Notes: generated by a model not told the origin, from the sequence alone. DNA of 64,000 nucleotides from JBOEGW01 sp050633625 (GCA_050633625.1 JBOEGW010000002.1:1-64000), one strand, 5' to 3'; positions 35,828 through 44,902 are shown, counted from the first letter of the stretch. A program made the numbers and translations.

Positions 35828-37839
35828 CAGATCATCCGACCATACCGGAAGTGACCGACGAGGACATTGCCTGGATTGCCGACACGATGGGTTTGGACGA
35901 CCTGGATGGGGACCGGCGAGCCTTCCTCAAAAGAACTGGTACGTTCGATGTGTCGGCTTGCCCAGGTAGCGGAAAAACCACGCTGGTTGTGGCGAAACTC
36001 GCAATTTTAGCAAGGAAATGGCGTCACCCCACGTCAGGCATATGCGTACTTTCACACACGAATGTCGCCCGTGAAGAGATTCAGAACCGATTGGGTCACA
36101 CACCAGTGGGGCACCGCCTGCTTCACTATCCGCATTTCATCGACACGATACATGCCTTTGCCAATCGCTTTCTGGCTTTGCCGTATCTGCGCTCGAACGG
36201 CTTCCCATCACCGCTCGTTGATGATGACGTTGCAAAAGCGTTCCGCTGGAATGTGTTGCAAGGTCAAGAGCGCTGGAACTTCGAAAACTGGTTGAATAAC
36301 AGACACACCAGCATAGATGACATCACCTTCCTCGATAGCGACTTATCGGTGGCGTTGACTTCAAGAGATTTTCCCGCTGGACCTCATACTGCAACTTATC
36401 AAAGGGCAAAGCGGATTATCGTAGAGTCGGCAACCGCGGGTCACTTCCGATATGAAGAAATGTTTGTTTGGGCGGAGTGCCTTCTGGAGCAGTTTCCGGA
36501 AATTTCGGTAAGCTTATCTCGCCGGTTTCCACTGGTTCTGATGGACGAGATGCAGGACACGTCGCAACGGCAGGCAGCACTTCTTGCGTCGATTTTCGAC
36601 CGCACAAACGGACCCTGTTTTGTACAAAGAGTGGGAGACCCAAATCAGGAGATATTCAAGAGCGGGCAGGAGCAGAACATTGCCGATCCATTTCCTGATG
36701 TTTGCGAAGGTCGCACTATGTCGATCGGAAGTAGCCGGCGGTTTGGTGCCCCTGTCGCCGACCTCGCAAATCCACTTGCCATCGTTCCGATAGACGACGG
36801 CGGACTGCAGGGAAGTGGTCCGCAGCGCGCAGCCGCATTCTCTGATCACAATCGCAACCTCATCATTGTCTTCCCCGATAACAATACAGATGGTGTTCTA
36901 GACGCGTTTGGAACGCACCTCCTCGAAACTTTCGACGATGAAACAATTGCGATCGGAGATTGCGTTGCGGTTGGCGGGGTTCATCGGCCGGCACCAGAGG
37001 CGATCGCCGCAGGGCATGCAAAGTTTCCAAGGTCTGTGGAACACTATTGGGGCGGGTATAGCCCCGAGGTATTAAAGTCAGACCGGCATCCCAAAACACT
37101 TGTCGGTTACGTTCATCATGCTCAGATCATGATGCGAATGTCCGGAGATACCGCCGGGGGGATCGCGCATTTTGCGACAGGCCTTAAGCGACTCGCTCGA
37201 CAAATCGGTAAGCCAGAAAGCACGCTGGAGCGAACGCGTAAGCACATGGCCATTCGAGGCGTGCTTGCACCTATCCCTGACGCACTGGCGCGATATGATC
37301 AGTTCGTCAATACTTTCCTCATTGCGATGACGCCGGTGACTGAGGAAGTATGGCCGGGTTACGCGCAGCAATTTCGCGAGCTAGCTGGACAACTATGCCA
37401 AGGCGATATCAACCTTGACGCTGGTGCTGGTTTTTTGGCTTGGGAGGACCCGCAAGCCGACCTGCCTGAACCAGGAGTTGCGCAGGCGCATACCGACAAC
37501 GTCGTCAATGTGAGTTTGGGTGACCGGGAAGTGTCTATCCGCCTTGGTTCGATTCATCAGGCTAAGGGGCAGACACACTTTGCGACGCTGCTATTGAGCA
37601 CTTTCCAAAACCACCATTCATCGGAGAAGATCGTTCGCTGGCTCACGGGAGAAAAATTAGCCGGAATCGGCGAAGGTGTTCAGAACGTCTCGCGACTAAA
37701 ACAATCCTATGTTGCGATCACACGACCAACGCATCTCGTGGCGATAGCTTTGCGCGATTCAGCAATAGCGGCAAATAGAGCTCAGGCATTGGAGCAGCTT
37801 CAAGCGCGGGGATGGGAGATCAGGGACCTTTGCACCTGA
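35824..37839 (+). CDS. UvrD/Rep-like superfamily 1 helicase (GajB-like)
   Basis: 671 residues. SF1A motifs are present: motif I VSACPGSGKTTL near 45, Ia VLSHTNVAREEI, II VLMDEMQDTSQRQ near 238, III RVGDPNQEIF, IV SIGSSRRFG, V SIHQAKGQTHFATLL near 577 and VI QSYVAITRPTHLV. It is translationally coupled to the OLD gene. In Gabija, GajB is the helicase partner that GajA needs for immunity. This protein is larger than canonical GajB. Whether it unwinds DNA or only hydrolyses nucleotides cannot be read from sequence. Confidence 0.92.
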   Translation: MTDHPTIPEVTDEDIAWIADTMGLDDLDGDRRAFLKRTGTFDVSACPGSGKTTLVVAKLAILARKWRHPTSGICVLSHTNVAREEIQNRLGHTPVGHRLLHYPHFIDTIHAFANRFLALPYLRSNGFPSPLVDDDVAKAFRWNVLQGQERWNFENWLNNRHTSIDDITFLDSDLSVALTSRDFPAGPHTATYQRAKRIIVESATAGHFRYEEMFVWAECLLEQFPEISVSLSRRFPLVLMDEMQDTSQRQAALLASIFDRTNGPCFVQRVGDPNQEIFKSGQEQNIADPFPDVCEGRTMSIGSSRRFGAPVADLANPLAIVPIDDGGLQGSGPQRAAAFSDHNRNLIIVFPDNNTDGVLDAFGTHLLETFDDETIAIGDCVAVGGVHRPAPEAIAAGHAKFPRSVEHYWGGYSPEVLKSDRHPKTLVGYVHHAQIMMRMSGDTAGGIAHFATGLKRLARQIGKPESTLERTRKHMAIRGVLAPIPDALARYDQFVNTFLIAMTPVTEEVWPGYAQQFRELAGQLCQGDINLDAGAGFLAWEDPQADLPEPGVAQAHTDNVVNVSLGDREVSIRLGSIHQAKGQTHFATLLLSTFQNHHSSEKIVRWLTGEKLAGIGEGVQNVSRLKQSYVAITRPTHLVAIALRDSAIAANRAQALEQLQARGWEIRDLCT

Positions 37840-37920
37840 GAATTCGTTGCAGACTCATTGTTCAAAATGCTTGGCGCGTCCCTTGAGCCAAATTCCCAGA
37901 ACCAACATAATATTTTTGAC

Positions 37921-38400
37921 CTAGTGTGTTTTGAGCCAGATCATTCCGTCAAATGCTCCAAGCTTTGCCTTATCCTTGGTCTCGTAGAGACGGCGGGCCT
38001 GGATTGCGATTCCGGTGGCCGGATCGGTGATGGTTCCACTCCACCCACCGGGGTTTGAGAAAACAACGATGTGGAAGCCATCCGTCTTTAGGTAGTCGTT
38101 TCCATTTGTCGACACTTTCCATTTCCGAGTCAGCCACCGTGCGCGTCGTTGGGCTAAGTTTTTGCTGTCAGATTCTCTCTTTGAAGCAGCTGCGTAGTCT
38201 TCTTCCAACTTACCGGCACAGACGCAGCCACAGTCTAGAATGTCCTGATAGTTTGGATGCTGCATTTGGTGAACATAGCGAATCTCTTGGTTTTCGCACA
38301 TCTCACATTCTGTGGCTGGCTCGCCGAGGTCCTCAAGCCCGATACAGATCCAGCCCTTCTTTGGAACACCTTGCTTTGACCATTTGCCTAATGACGACAT
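37921..38400 (-). CDS. Conserved hypothetical Cys-rich protein
   Basis: 159 residues. WICIGLEDLGEPATECEMCE, then YVHQMQHPNYQDILDCGCVC and AGKLEEDY, point to a metal site made from C-x2-C, His and C-x-C. A positively charged helix (RRARWLTRKWKVS) leads to a C-terminal beta part. This type of protein recurs as an unannotated gene in many bacteria, to my recollection; function unknown. It sits in a run of three reverse-strand genes with WGR and WYL proteins and may be co-transcribed with them. Confidence 0.75.
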   Translation of the reverse strand: MSSLGKWSKQGVPKKGWICIGLEDLGEPATECEMCENQEIRYVHQMQHPNYQDILDCGCVCAGKLEEDYAAASKRESDSKNLAQRRARWLTRKWKVSTNGNDYLKTDGFHIVVFSNPGGWSGTITDPATGIAIQARRLYETKDKAKLGAFDGMIWLKTH

Positions 38401-38409
38401 GCGTTCTTC

Positions 38410-38655
38410 CTAACCGTCAGAGGACGTCAGCCTGAGCAGATAGCCTCTTGCTAGTATTTGTTTGACCAGACCGGATAGGGCGTATTCTGCTTCGGTTTTA
38501 GACGTGAACCAGTCATGCCGATGCCGCCCCCAAGTGCCGAAGCGACCCCACTGACGGTGAACACCGATATGTCCGAAGAGGTCCTTGGTCAGTTCCACGG
38601 AATAGAAGCGGTTCATGTTGACTGATGGATCAACGCGTCGCATGTCAATTTGCAT
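38410..38655 (-). CDS. WGR-domain protein
   Basis: 81 residues forming a single WGR domain: FYSVELTKDLFGHIGVHRQW, GRFGTWGRHRHDWF, and KTEAEYALSGLVKQILARGY. The domain binds nucleic acid ends in eukaryotic PARPs; free bacterial WGR proteins often sit next to MolR or DNA-repair genes. The start has GGAGAGGA upstream and overlaps the 3' end of the WYL gene by 11 bases, so the two are coupled. Neighbouring SbcCD also acts on DNA ends. Confidence 0.9.
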   Translation of the reverse strand: MQIDMRRVDPSVNMNRFYSVELTKDLFGHIGVHRQWGRFGTWGRHRHDWFTSKTEAEYALSGLVKQILARGYLLRLTSSDG

Positions 38656-39463
38656 TGATTTCCTCTCCGCTCATCGGGACATAGTCTATGGAGACGCGTT
38701 GGAGCCGAGGCTCTTTTTGCTCAAGGCCCCATCGGCGTTTAGTGTAGAACTCGAGCGCCTTTCGGGTTCTGGCTTCAAGCACGTCTCCGTTGAACCCAAA
38801 TTCAATGCGCACCACACGTTGTTGTGCTTCAGTAAGTCTGGAATGCGGTTTAAGCTTCAGAATAGCCCAGGTGAACCAATCATCATCTCGGGGCACCGCA
38901 TCGGCTGGCTTGGTTTTTGAGAAAGAATGATCAGGATCGATGCGAGCAGGATGGAAGTCACGGAAACCCTCTCGTTCAAAGCACCAGGCTCGCACGTGAA
39001 GTCTAACTCCATCAGACGCGAACCGAACAGGTGCAATCCAGCGTGTCATCGGCTCCGGGTCTCGCATCGATTGGTAAACGATCTGCGTTGCCTCATTTGC
39101 CCGGAATGCGCGGAACAGCGGACGTAGGACGCGCAGGTCCTGAGTCCGTTGCAAATCGGGCAATCTATCGAATGCAGGTAGTGGTGCGCTGGAAAGAAGC
39201 TGCTCCAACTCGATCGAAGAGGCTTTACCGGTCAGCTGTTCAAAGCTCGCGTCCGCACGGTATCTGCGCGCCGACGCATCATAGTGCAGTGCGTCTTTTG
39301 GCGCTTCAGCGAGGTAAGTACGAAAATCGAGCGCGGCTTGCGCATTTGAAATTCCAAACCGTTTAATCAATGAGGCACGGGTCGCCGCGCCATCCCAGAA
39401 AAACAATCTGTCTAGGTATTCCAAGCGTGCGCGCTGAGCATGTTTGAGGTCTTCGAAGGTCAT
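38645..39463 (-). CDS. WYL-domain transcriptional regulator (BrxR-like)
   Basis: 272 residues. The N-terminal winged helix (ARLEYLDRLFFWDGAATRAS, LIKRFGISNAQAALDFRTYL) is followed by a WYL-type domain (IVYQSMRDPEPMTRWIAPVR, LHVRAWCFEREGFRDFHPAR) and a C-terminal WCX-like extension. Proteins of this build regulate defence islands (BrxR/CapW) and respond to nucleic-acid ligands. It is divergent from sbcD with 71 bases between starts, and an inverted repeat in that interval is the likely operator. Confidence 0.88.
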   Translation of the reverse strand: MTFEDLKHAQRARLEYLDRLFFWDGAATRASLIKRFGISNAQAALDFRTYLAEAPKDALHYDASARRYRADASFEQLTGKASSIELEQLLSSAPLPAFDRLPDLQRTQDLRVLRPLFRAFRANEATQIVYQSMRDPEPMTRWIAPVRFASDGVRLHVRAWCFEREGFRDFHPARIDPDHSFSKTKPADAVPRDDDWFTWAILKLKPHSRLTEAQQRVVRIEFGFNGDVLEARTRKALEFYTKRRWGLEQKEPRLQRVSIDYVPMSGEEINAN

Positions 39464-39506
39464 GGATGGAAGCTAGCTTGACTCCCATCAATTGTCCATA
39501 TACTTT

Positions 39507-39533
39507 TTACACGTATATAATTTAATGGTGTAA
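39507..39533. promoter_or_regulatory. Inverted repeat between the WYL regulator and sbcD
   Basis: TTACAC, 15 AT-rich bases, GTGTAA: a perfect 6-base dyad that ends one base before the sbcD start codon. It probably covers the sbcD promoter or translation start and is a good candidate site for the divergent WYL protein. The left arm lies within TTACACGTAT, which recurs at 44163. Confidence 0.5.
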
Positions 39534-39534
39534 T

Positions 39535-40671
39535 ATGAAAATCCTTCATACGGCAGATCTGCACTTGGGGCGGCAATTCATGGGCTTGAGCCTCGAGGAG
39601 GATCACGAGGTCATCCTCGACCAAATCCTTGAGACGCTTGTGGTCGAGAGCGCCGATGTTCTTGTGATAGCAGGAGACGTTTTTGATCGTGCCTCGCCAC
39701 CCAATTCATCAATCCGGCAGTTCAACCGTTTCCTCAAGCGTTTATCTGAGGAGACCGATGCCGCCGTGGTGATGATCTCTGGCAACCACGATTCCGGCGA
39801 TCGGATCGAGGCAATGTCGGTCTTCTCCACTGCATCACGGGTACTTGTTCGCGGCATTGCCGACGCCGTCGAAACTCCACTTGTGCTGCGCGATGAACAT
39901 GGCGAGATCGCTTTTTCCGCGCTGCCCTTTTCCTATGAATACGCTGCTCGAGAGGTGTTCGGGGATACGGGCATCAGTGCGCCAGCAGATGTTATCGCTG
40001 CGCAAATTTCCGCGGCGAAGGCCCAAGTGCCTGAAGATGCACGTTGGGTAGTAGTGGCCCATGCATTCGTTGCGGGCGGAGCAGTCGGCGAGGCCGAACG
40101 CGCGTTGACGCGGGTCGGCGGCATCGAAACCGTGCCCGCTGATGTCTTCGAGGGTGCGGACTATGTTGCACTGGGACACTTGCACAAGCAGCAGGAAGTA
40201 GGCGCGCGCCATGTTCGATATTCCGGCGCACCGCTTGCATTCGGATTCGACGAGGCGGGAAGCGAAAAATCCATGACTGTCGTCGATCTGAAAGCCGACG
40301 GTGTTGATATCTACACCGTTCCGTTCCGTCCAATCCGGCAAGTGCACTCGCTCACAGGTGCATTCGCGGAACTTCTGGCAGGAACGCCGTCTGAGGACTT
40401 CATCCAAGCCATCCTAACGGATGAGGTTCCTCTCATTGATCCGATGAAACGGTTGCGCGCGATCTATCCCAATGCCTGTCATCTGGCGTACGCCCGACAG
40501 GCGCGCGCGCCGGAGACCAAGGCTTTTGGCACCGGGCGGGCCGCAGTTACGCCAATCGAAATGGTCGGCGAGTTCATTAAGGTTGTGCGCGGCCGAGAAA
40601 CGGATGCCAACGAAACCACGATCGTAGCGGACAAGCTCCACGACGCAGCCTCTGGGGAGGAGCAGACATGA
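39535..40671 (+). CDS. sbcD: SbcD/Mre11-type exonuclease subunit
   Basis: 378 residues. Metallophosphoesterase motifs: TADLHLGRQF, VLVIAGDVFDRASPP, MISGNHDSGDRIE, VVVAHAFVAGG and YVALGHLHKQQ, all metal ligands present. The C-terminal capping region ends with acidic helices. SbcD is the nuclease of the SbcCD complex, which opens hairpins and protein-blocked ends. The start is directly at the inverted repeat, without a strong ribosome site. sbcC overlaps by four bases. Sequence AT-rich upstream, GC-rich within, unlike the preceding island genes. Confidence 0.95.
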   Translation: MKILHTADLHLGRQFMGLSLEEDHEVILDQILETLVVESADVLVIAGDVFDRASPPNSSIRQFNRFLKRLSEETDAAVVMISGNHDSGDRIEAMSVFSTASRVLVRGIADAVETPLVLRDEHGEIAFSALPFSYEYAAREVFGDTGISAPADVIAAQISAAKAQVPEDARWVVVAHAFVAGGAVGEAERALTRVGGIETVPADVFEGADYVALGHLHKQQEVGARHVRYSGAPLAFGFDEAGSEKSMTVVDLKADGVDIYTVPFRPIRQVHSLTGAFAELLAGTPSEDFIQAILTDEVPLIDPMKRLRAIYPNACHLAYARQARAPETKAFGTGRAAVTPIEMVGEFIKVVRGRETDANETTIVADKLHDAASGEEQT

Positions 40672-43600
40672 GACCCATTCGCCTATCGCTTCAGGCCTTC
40701 GGGCCGTTCGCGACAACCGAGGTGGTGGATTTCCGCTCCGCGCTGGAAACAGGACTGTTTGGAATTTACGGTCAAACGGGCGCGGGAAAGTCGACGCTGT
40801 TTTCGGCGATGTCCTTTGCCCTCTTCGGGGCACCAACCAAGACCGATCAGGAACCACGCTCGCTGCGTTCGGATCACTCCGCGCCAGATCTACCTACGGA
40901 AGTTGAATTTGTCTTTGAACTGGGTGCCAAGGCCTATCTGATCCGTCGTCGTCCGGTGCAAGAACGTCCAAAAGCACGCGGCGAAGGGACGACCGAGGAT
41001 GCCGCGGAAGCCTCGCTTTTCGAAGTCACCGGGATCCCGGTGGACACGCTTGGCCCGAGCCAGCCTGGCCGTGTCATTGCTGAAAAGAAAGTCTCGGTAG
41101 TGGGGCAACAGGTCGAAGCGCTGTTGGGATACGGAGCAGATCAATTTCGACAGATCGTGCTCTTGCCACAAGGCAAGTTCGAGACGTTCCTAGCCGCAAA
41201 AACTGATGCGCGGGTCGAGATATTGCGAGATCTCTTCGACGTGAAGATCTATCGCGATCTCGCCGCCCGGTTGAAGGATGAAGCCTCAGAGGCAGAAAGA
41301 GCACTGCGCGAGCAGCGCGTGCTCTATGTAGCACGGCTAAAGGAACGCGGCTTTGAAAGCGCCGACACGTTGGAACTGGGGATTGCCGCGGCTGAAGCCA
41401 ACGTTGAAGAAAAGCTGGGTATTCAGCAGGGCACGGAGAAGGCGAATGAAGCGGCGCGTAAGGCTTTGACCGACGGCGAGCAAATCGAAAAGGCCTTTGT
41501 TGCAGTCGATACAGCGCGGCAGGCACTTGACGATCTCGAAGCGAAAACGGGCGAAGTCGATGCTCTGGCCAAGCGGGTTGATACAGTCAAGAATGCCTTG
41601 CAGGCCTGTGACCTTGAGACAGCTTGGCACAATGCAGAGCGCGATGACCAGGTTACAATGAATGCCGTGACCAAAGCCGAAGGGGAGCTCAACACGGCCA
41701 CTGTGACCAGGAAAGAAGCGGCGCAAAAACTGGTTGAAGCGCAGTCGGGCGAGGAGCGACGGCAACGGGTTCAGGCCGACCTGACAAGGTTAGAGGCGAT
41801 CGAGAACCAGGTCGGGCAGGCAGCGGAGCTTCAGAAAGCGTTTGATGAAGCTGCGAACGACGAAGCCTCGGCAAAGAAGGCGCTGACCGAAGCCGTAGAG
41901 GAAAGCGAAACGCTCCAGTCTCAGCGCGACGCGACCGATCTGGTGCTTGAACAGGCGCGAAAGACTGAGGCGGCGCGAGGCAAGCTGACGGGTGAACTGG
42001 CCGAGATCAACCGCGAACTGATCAACGCAACGGCACATGCGAAGGCGCAAGGAGCTGTCGTGGATGCCAAACGAAAGGTCGAAGCGGCATCGAGCGAACT
42101 GCCGACAAAAACTGAAGCGGCGCAAGCCGCCGATGCAGCCTTGATTGAGGTTGAGGCTCGGCTTTCGCGCACACAGGCGATAATTCTGGCCGAAAAGCTG
42201 GCCGAAGGGGAGCCGTGCCCTGTCTGTGGTTCCCACGATCATCCTATGCCAGCCCATGGTGCGCCCGAACAATCTGGTTTGACCGAAGCGTTTCGTAACG
42301 CGCAGGCCCAGGCGAGAACCGCAGCCGAAGCCAGGGTTCGGGCGGAAAGCGAACTCGGCAATTGGCGAACGCGGCTCGACGAAACGAAACGGGCACTGGA
42401 CGAACATGAACGGCCTGAGCGCACGTTGGTGGAACTCGAATCTGAAATCATACGACTGAAAGGCACCGTCGCCGCGCTTGGAGAGGCCATCGATCTTGAT
42501 GCGATGGAGGAGCGGTTGGCCGATCTCAAGCGGAAGGTGACCGAGGCCGAAGCTATCGAGGCTACGGTGCGCACGGCTGCAGGACAGGCTGGAACCAATT
42601 TGGCCGGGGCGCGAGCCAAGCGCGATACAGTGGTTGGGGCCCTGCCGGACGGTCTGCGCACACCTGATGCGGTTGTCGCACGGCGGGAGGCTTTGCAAAG
42701 CGAGCAAAGGCAGCTTTCCGAAGCGCTGGACCTGGCGACGCAGGCGGATCAAGCAGCGAGCGAGGCGCTCGCCCGGGCGCAAGAGCAGTTCGAAGCAGCA
42801 AAGCGGGCGCGCGAGGCGCAGGCCCGGCGTGCGGAAAAGGCGCAAGGTGACTTCCGCGCACGGCTGGAAGAAGTCGGGCTAGACAAGGCAGAGTATGTTG
42901 CTTGCAAGGCGCATTTCCCGACTCTCGACGCCGACCGTCAGACGGTGATCGATCAACGTGAGGGCCTGATCGCAATGCGCACGACATGGCAGAACGCTGC
43001 AACCGCTTGTGCGGATCACGAGCGCGCTGATCTCGCGCCGCTTCAGTCAGCGCTGGACGACGCCACCCAAGCTTTGAACGCGGCCAATGCGGTGCTCGCC
43101 ACAGCCAGAACGGATGTAACGTCACTAACCAGATTCAAGGATTCGCTGGCTGAGGCCTTGGCCGAAACCGAGCGGCTTGAGTCCGAATCCGGGCCGCTTC
43201 GTGGGCTGGCCGATCTGGCCAATGGCAAGAACGATTTCAAGATGACGCTCGAGACCTTCGCGATAGGCGCCATGTTCGACCAAGTGCTCGAGGCGGCAAA
43301 CATGAGGCTCGACCCTATGACGCGCGGGCGTTACCGGCTGACGCGCGGACTTGACGCGTCAGGTGGGCGCGGCAAGCGCGGGCTCGAAATCGAGGTCTTT
43401 GACATCAACACCGGCAAGGCGCGTCCAACGGCTACCCTGTCCGGTGGTGAAACATTCATCGCGGCACTAGCCTTGGCGCTTGGGCTCGCCGATGTGGTCG
43501 AGAGCCAATCTGGCAAAATCCGGATGGACACGATCTTCATCGACGAGGGCTTCGGCAGCCTCGACACCGAGAATGGAGCAGGCACGCTGGACCAAGTGAT

Positions 43601-43748
43601 TCAGGTTCTTGCTGCGCTGACAGAGGGCAGCCGGGCTGTGGGACTGATCTCGCACGTCGGCCAAGTTCAGGAGGCCATACCCCAAGGCTTCTATGTGCGT
43701 TCGACCCCAAGCGGCAGCCGAGTCGAGGAAAGAAAGGGACTAGGATGA
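40668..43748 (+). CDS. sbcC: SbcC/Rad50-type ATPase subunit
   Basis: 1026 residues. Walker A GQTGAGKSTLFSA near 34, Q-loop LLPQGKFETFL near 166, two long coiled coils meeting at the zinc hook PCPVCGSHDHP near 515, signature LSGGETFIAAL near 923 and Walker B TIFIDEGFGSLD near 954. It forms a clamp with SbcD. Being on a plasmid with a WYL regulator suggests a role against incoming DNA or in plasmid DNA-end processing. The stop overlaps the next start in an ATGA. Confidence 0.96.
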   Translation: MRPIRLSLQAFGPFATTEVVDFRSALETGLFGIYGQTGAGKSTLFSAMSFALFGAPTKTDQEPRSLRSDHSAPDLPTEVEFVFELGAKAYLIRRRPVQERPKARGEGTTEDAAEASLFEVTGIPVDTLGPSQPGRVIAEKKVSVVGQQVEALLGYGADQFRQIVLLPQGKFETFLAAKTDARVEILRDLFDVKIYRDLAARLKDEASEAERALREQRVLYVARLKERGFESADTLELGIAAAEANVEEKLGIQQGTEKANEAARKALTDGEQIEKAFVAVDTARQALDDLEAKTGEVDALAKRVDTVKNALQACDLETAWHNAERDDQVTMNAVTKAEGELNTATVTRKEAAQKLVEAQSGEERRQRVQADLTRLEAIENQVGQAAELQKAFDEAANDEASAKKALTEAVEESETLQSQRDATDLVLEQARKTEAARGKLTGELAEINRELINATAHAKAQGAVVDAKRKVEAASSELPTKTEAAQAADAALIEVEARLSRTQAIILAEKLAEGEPCPVCGSHDHPMPAHGAPEQSGLTEAFRNAQAQARTAAEARVRAESELGNWRTRLDETKRALDEHERPERTLVELESEIIRLKGTVAALGEAIDLDAMEERLADLKRKVTEAEAIEATVRTAAGQAGTNLAGARAKRDTVVGALPDGLRTPDAVVARREALQSEQRQLSEALDLATQADQAASEALARAQEQFEAAKRAREAQARRAEKAQGDFRARLEEVGLDKAEYVACKAHFPTLDADRQTVIDQREGLIAMRTTWQNAATACADHERADLAPLQSALDDATQALNAANAVLATARTDVTSLTRFKDSLAEALAETERLESESGPLRGLADLANGKNDFKMTLETFAIGAMFDQVLEAANMRLDPMTRGRYRLTRGLDASGGRGKRGLEIEVFDINTGKARPTATLSGGETFIAALALALGLADVVESQSGKIRMDTIFIDEGFGSLDTENGAGTLDQVIQVLAALTEGSRAVGLISHVGQVQEAIPQGFYVRSTPSGSRVEERKGLG

Positions 43749-44047
43749 CAAACCGATTGTATTACCGCAAGGCGCACACCCGCCGACTGTCGACAGGCCG
43801 AACAGTCTCGGTCCGTGGCGGTTGGGCGCTCCGGGTCGGTCGCGGAAGTAGGAAGAGCGCATCCTTCAGGCGGACTTGTCCAATATGCGGTGCACTGATC
43901 GTAAGCGTTAGTATGCCCAAAGGTGGGTGGGTCCACTTCGAGGGAGGTAAAGGCCTGACACGCATTAAACACCCGTGTCTGCATCTTGGCGAAGGTTTGA
44001 GCGGGCGACATGACGAGAACACTCCAGATCTTTTCGGTTTGCCCTGA
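43745..44047 (+). CDS. Small Cys-containing protein coupled to sbcC
   Basis: 100 residues, basic N-terminus (YYRKAHTRRLSTGRTVSVRG) and a zinc-like RRTCPICGALIV with a later KHPCLHLG. It overlaps sbcC by four bases, so it is very likely translated with it and made in comparable amounts. No known family. It may be a small DNA-binding cofactor of this SbcCD. A weak hairpin (AGGCC-GTAA-GGCTT) lies just after the stop. Confidence 0.75.
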   Translation: MTNRLYYRKAHTRRLSTGRTVSVRGGWALRVGRGSRKSASFRRTCPICGALIVSVSMPKGGWVHFEGGKGLTRIKHPCLHLGEGLSGRHDENTPDLFGLP

Positions 44048-44162
44048 AAAGGCCGTAAGGCTTCTAGAGTTTTACCTACTCCCCCTAAGAGCCCGCGCCA
44101 GTGACTTAGCTGTGTTTACAAAGCAAATGAGCTTTAGCTCAGCATTCTAAAAGTTAGGCCTC

Positions 44163-44210
44163 TTACACGTATTTTCTGCTGTGCGTTTACACGTAAAGTC
44201 TGCTGTGACT
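44163..44210. repeat. Tandem 24-base direct repeat in a convergent intergenic region
   Basis: Two head-to-tail units start TTACACGTA and contain TCTGCTGTG; about 19-20 of 24 positions agree. Within the second, TTTAC-AC-GTAAA is a palindrome. A second, weaker pair of units (GACCGATTGAAAGT and GACCAATTGACAGT) follows at about 44215-44250. Iteron-like repeats here, between two converging genes, are not explained by a promoter. Confidence 0.7.
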
Positions 44211-44257
44211 TTCGACCGATTGAAAGTCAACGCCCGACCAATTGACAGTGTCGCACC

Positions 44258-44902
44258 TCAGACCCGCGGAACCTGAGCCTCCTCGTTTGGATCACCAACA
44301 GCCAAATCAAGCTCTGGCAAATCTCGCAGCGTCTGCAGATCAAACGTCGTCAGAAACACTTCCGTCGTGACAAACGTGTGCGGCGCACCCGGCCGCGGTG
44401 ACCTCGGCCCGCTGGCAATCAGATCCTTGTAGCGCAATCGCGATAGCAAATCGCGGCTCACGTCCTTGCCAAAGATGTCCTTGAGCCCCGCGCGGTCAAT
44501 GGGTTGATGATAGGCAATGGCACAGAGCACACCCATCTCCATCTCGGTAAAAGCGAGCGACTGCTCACCAAGATCCGCAGCCGCCTTGATCGCGTCCGCA
44601 AACTGCGTCTTCGTGCGGAACATCCACCCGCCAGAAACCTGCACCAGTTCGTAGGGCCGACCCGTCAACTCGGCTTGGATATCGTCAATCAGCATGTCGA
44701 CCGAGGCCTCCTGCCCTAACACGCGCGCTAGGTCATCGCGACCGACGGGCGACGCACTGGCAAAGAGCACCGCTTCGATCCGCCCCATCCATTCGCGCCA
44801 GCGTAGATCTTGCGGCAAGTCTTCGAGCTCGCGGTCAAAGACACAATCGCGTCCCGAGCCCTCATTTTCTTTCGCTGTTTTACCTTTGGCCGCGCCGGTC
44901 AT
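44258..44902 (-). CDS. scpB: ScpB-like segregation and condensation protein
   Basis: 214 residues with paired winged-helix domains: RIEAVLFASASPVGRDDLAR, VLGQEASVDMLIDDIQAEL, YELVQVSGGWMFRTKTQF, LAFTEMEMGVLCAIAYHQPI and TFVTTEVFLTTFDLQTLRDL. ScpB normally works with ScpA and SMC as a kleisin-associated subunit; neither partner is in the window. A plasmid-borne copy beside DUF1403 and repABC suggests help in plasmid condensation or partition, perhaps by recruiting chromosomal SMC. It overlaps the DUF1403 gene by four bases. Confidence 0.9.
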   Translation of the reverse strand: MTGAAKGKTAKENEGSGRDCVFDRELEDLPQDLRWREWMGRIEAVLFASASPVGRDDLARVLGQEASVDMLIDDIQAELTGRPYELVQVSGGWMFRTKTQFADAIKAAADLGEQSLAFTEMEMGVLCAIAYHQPIDRAGLKDIFGKDVSRDLLSRLRYKDLIASGPRSPRPGAPHTFVTTEVFLTTFDLQTLRDLPELDLAVGDPNEEAQVPRV

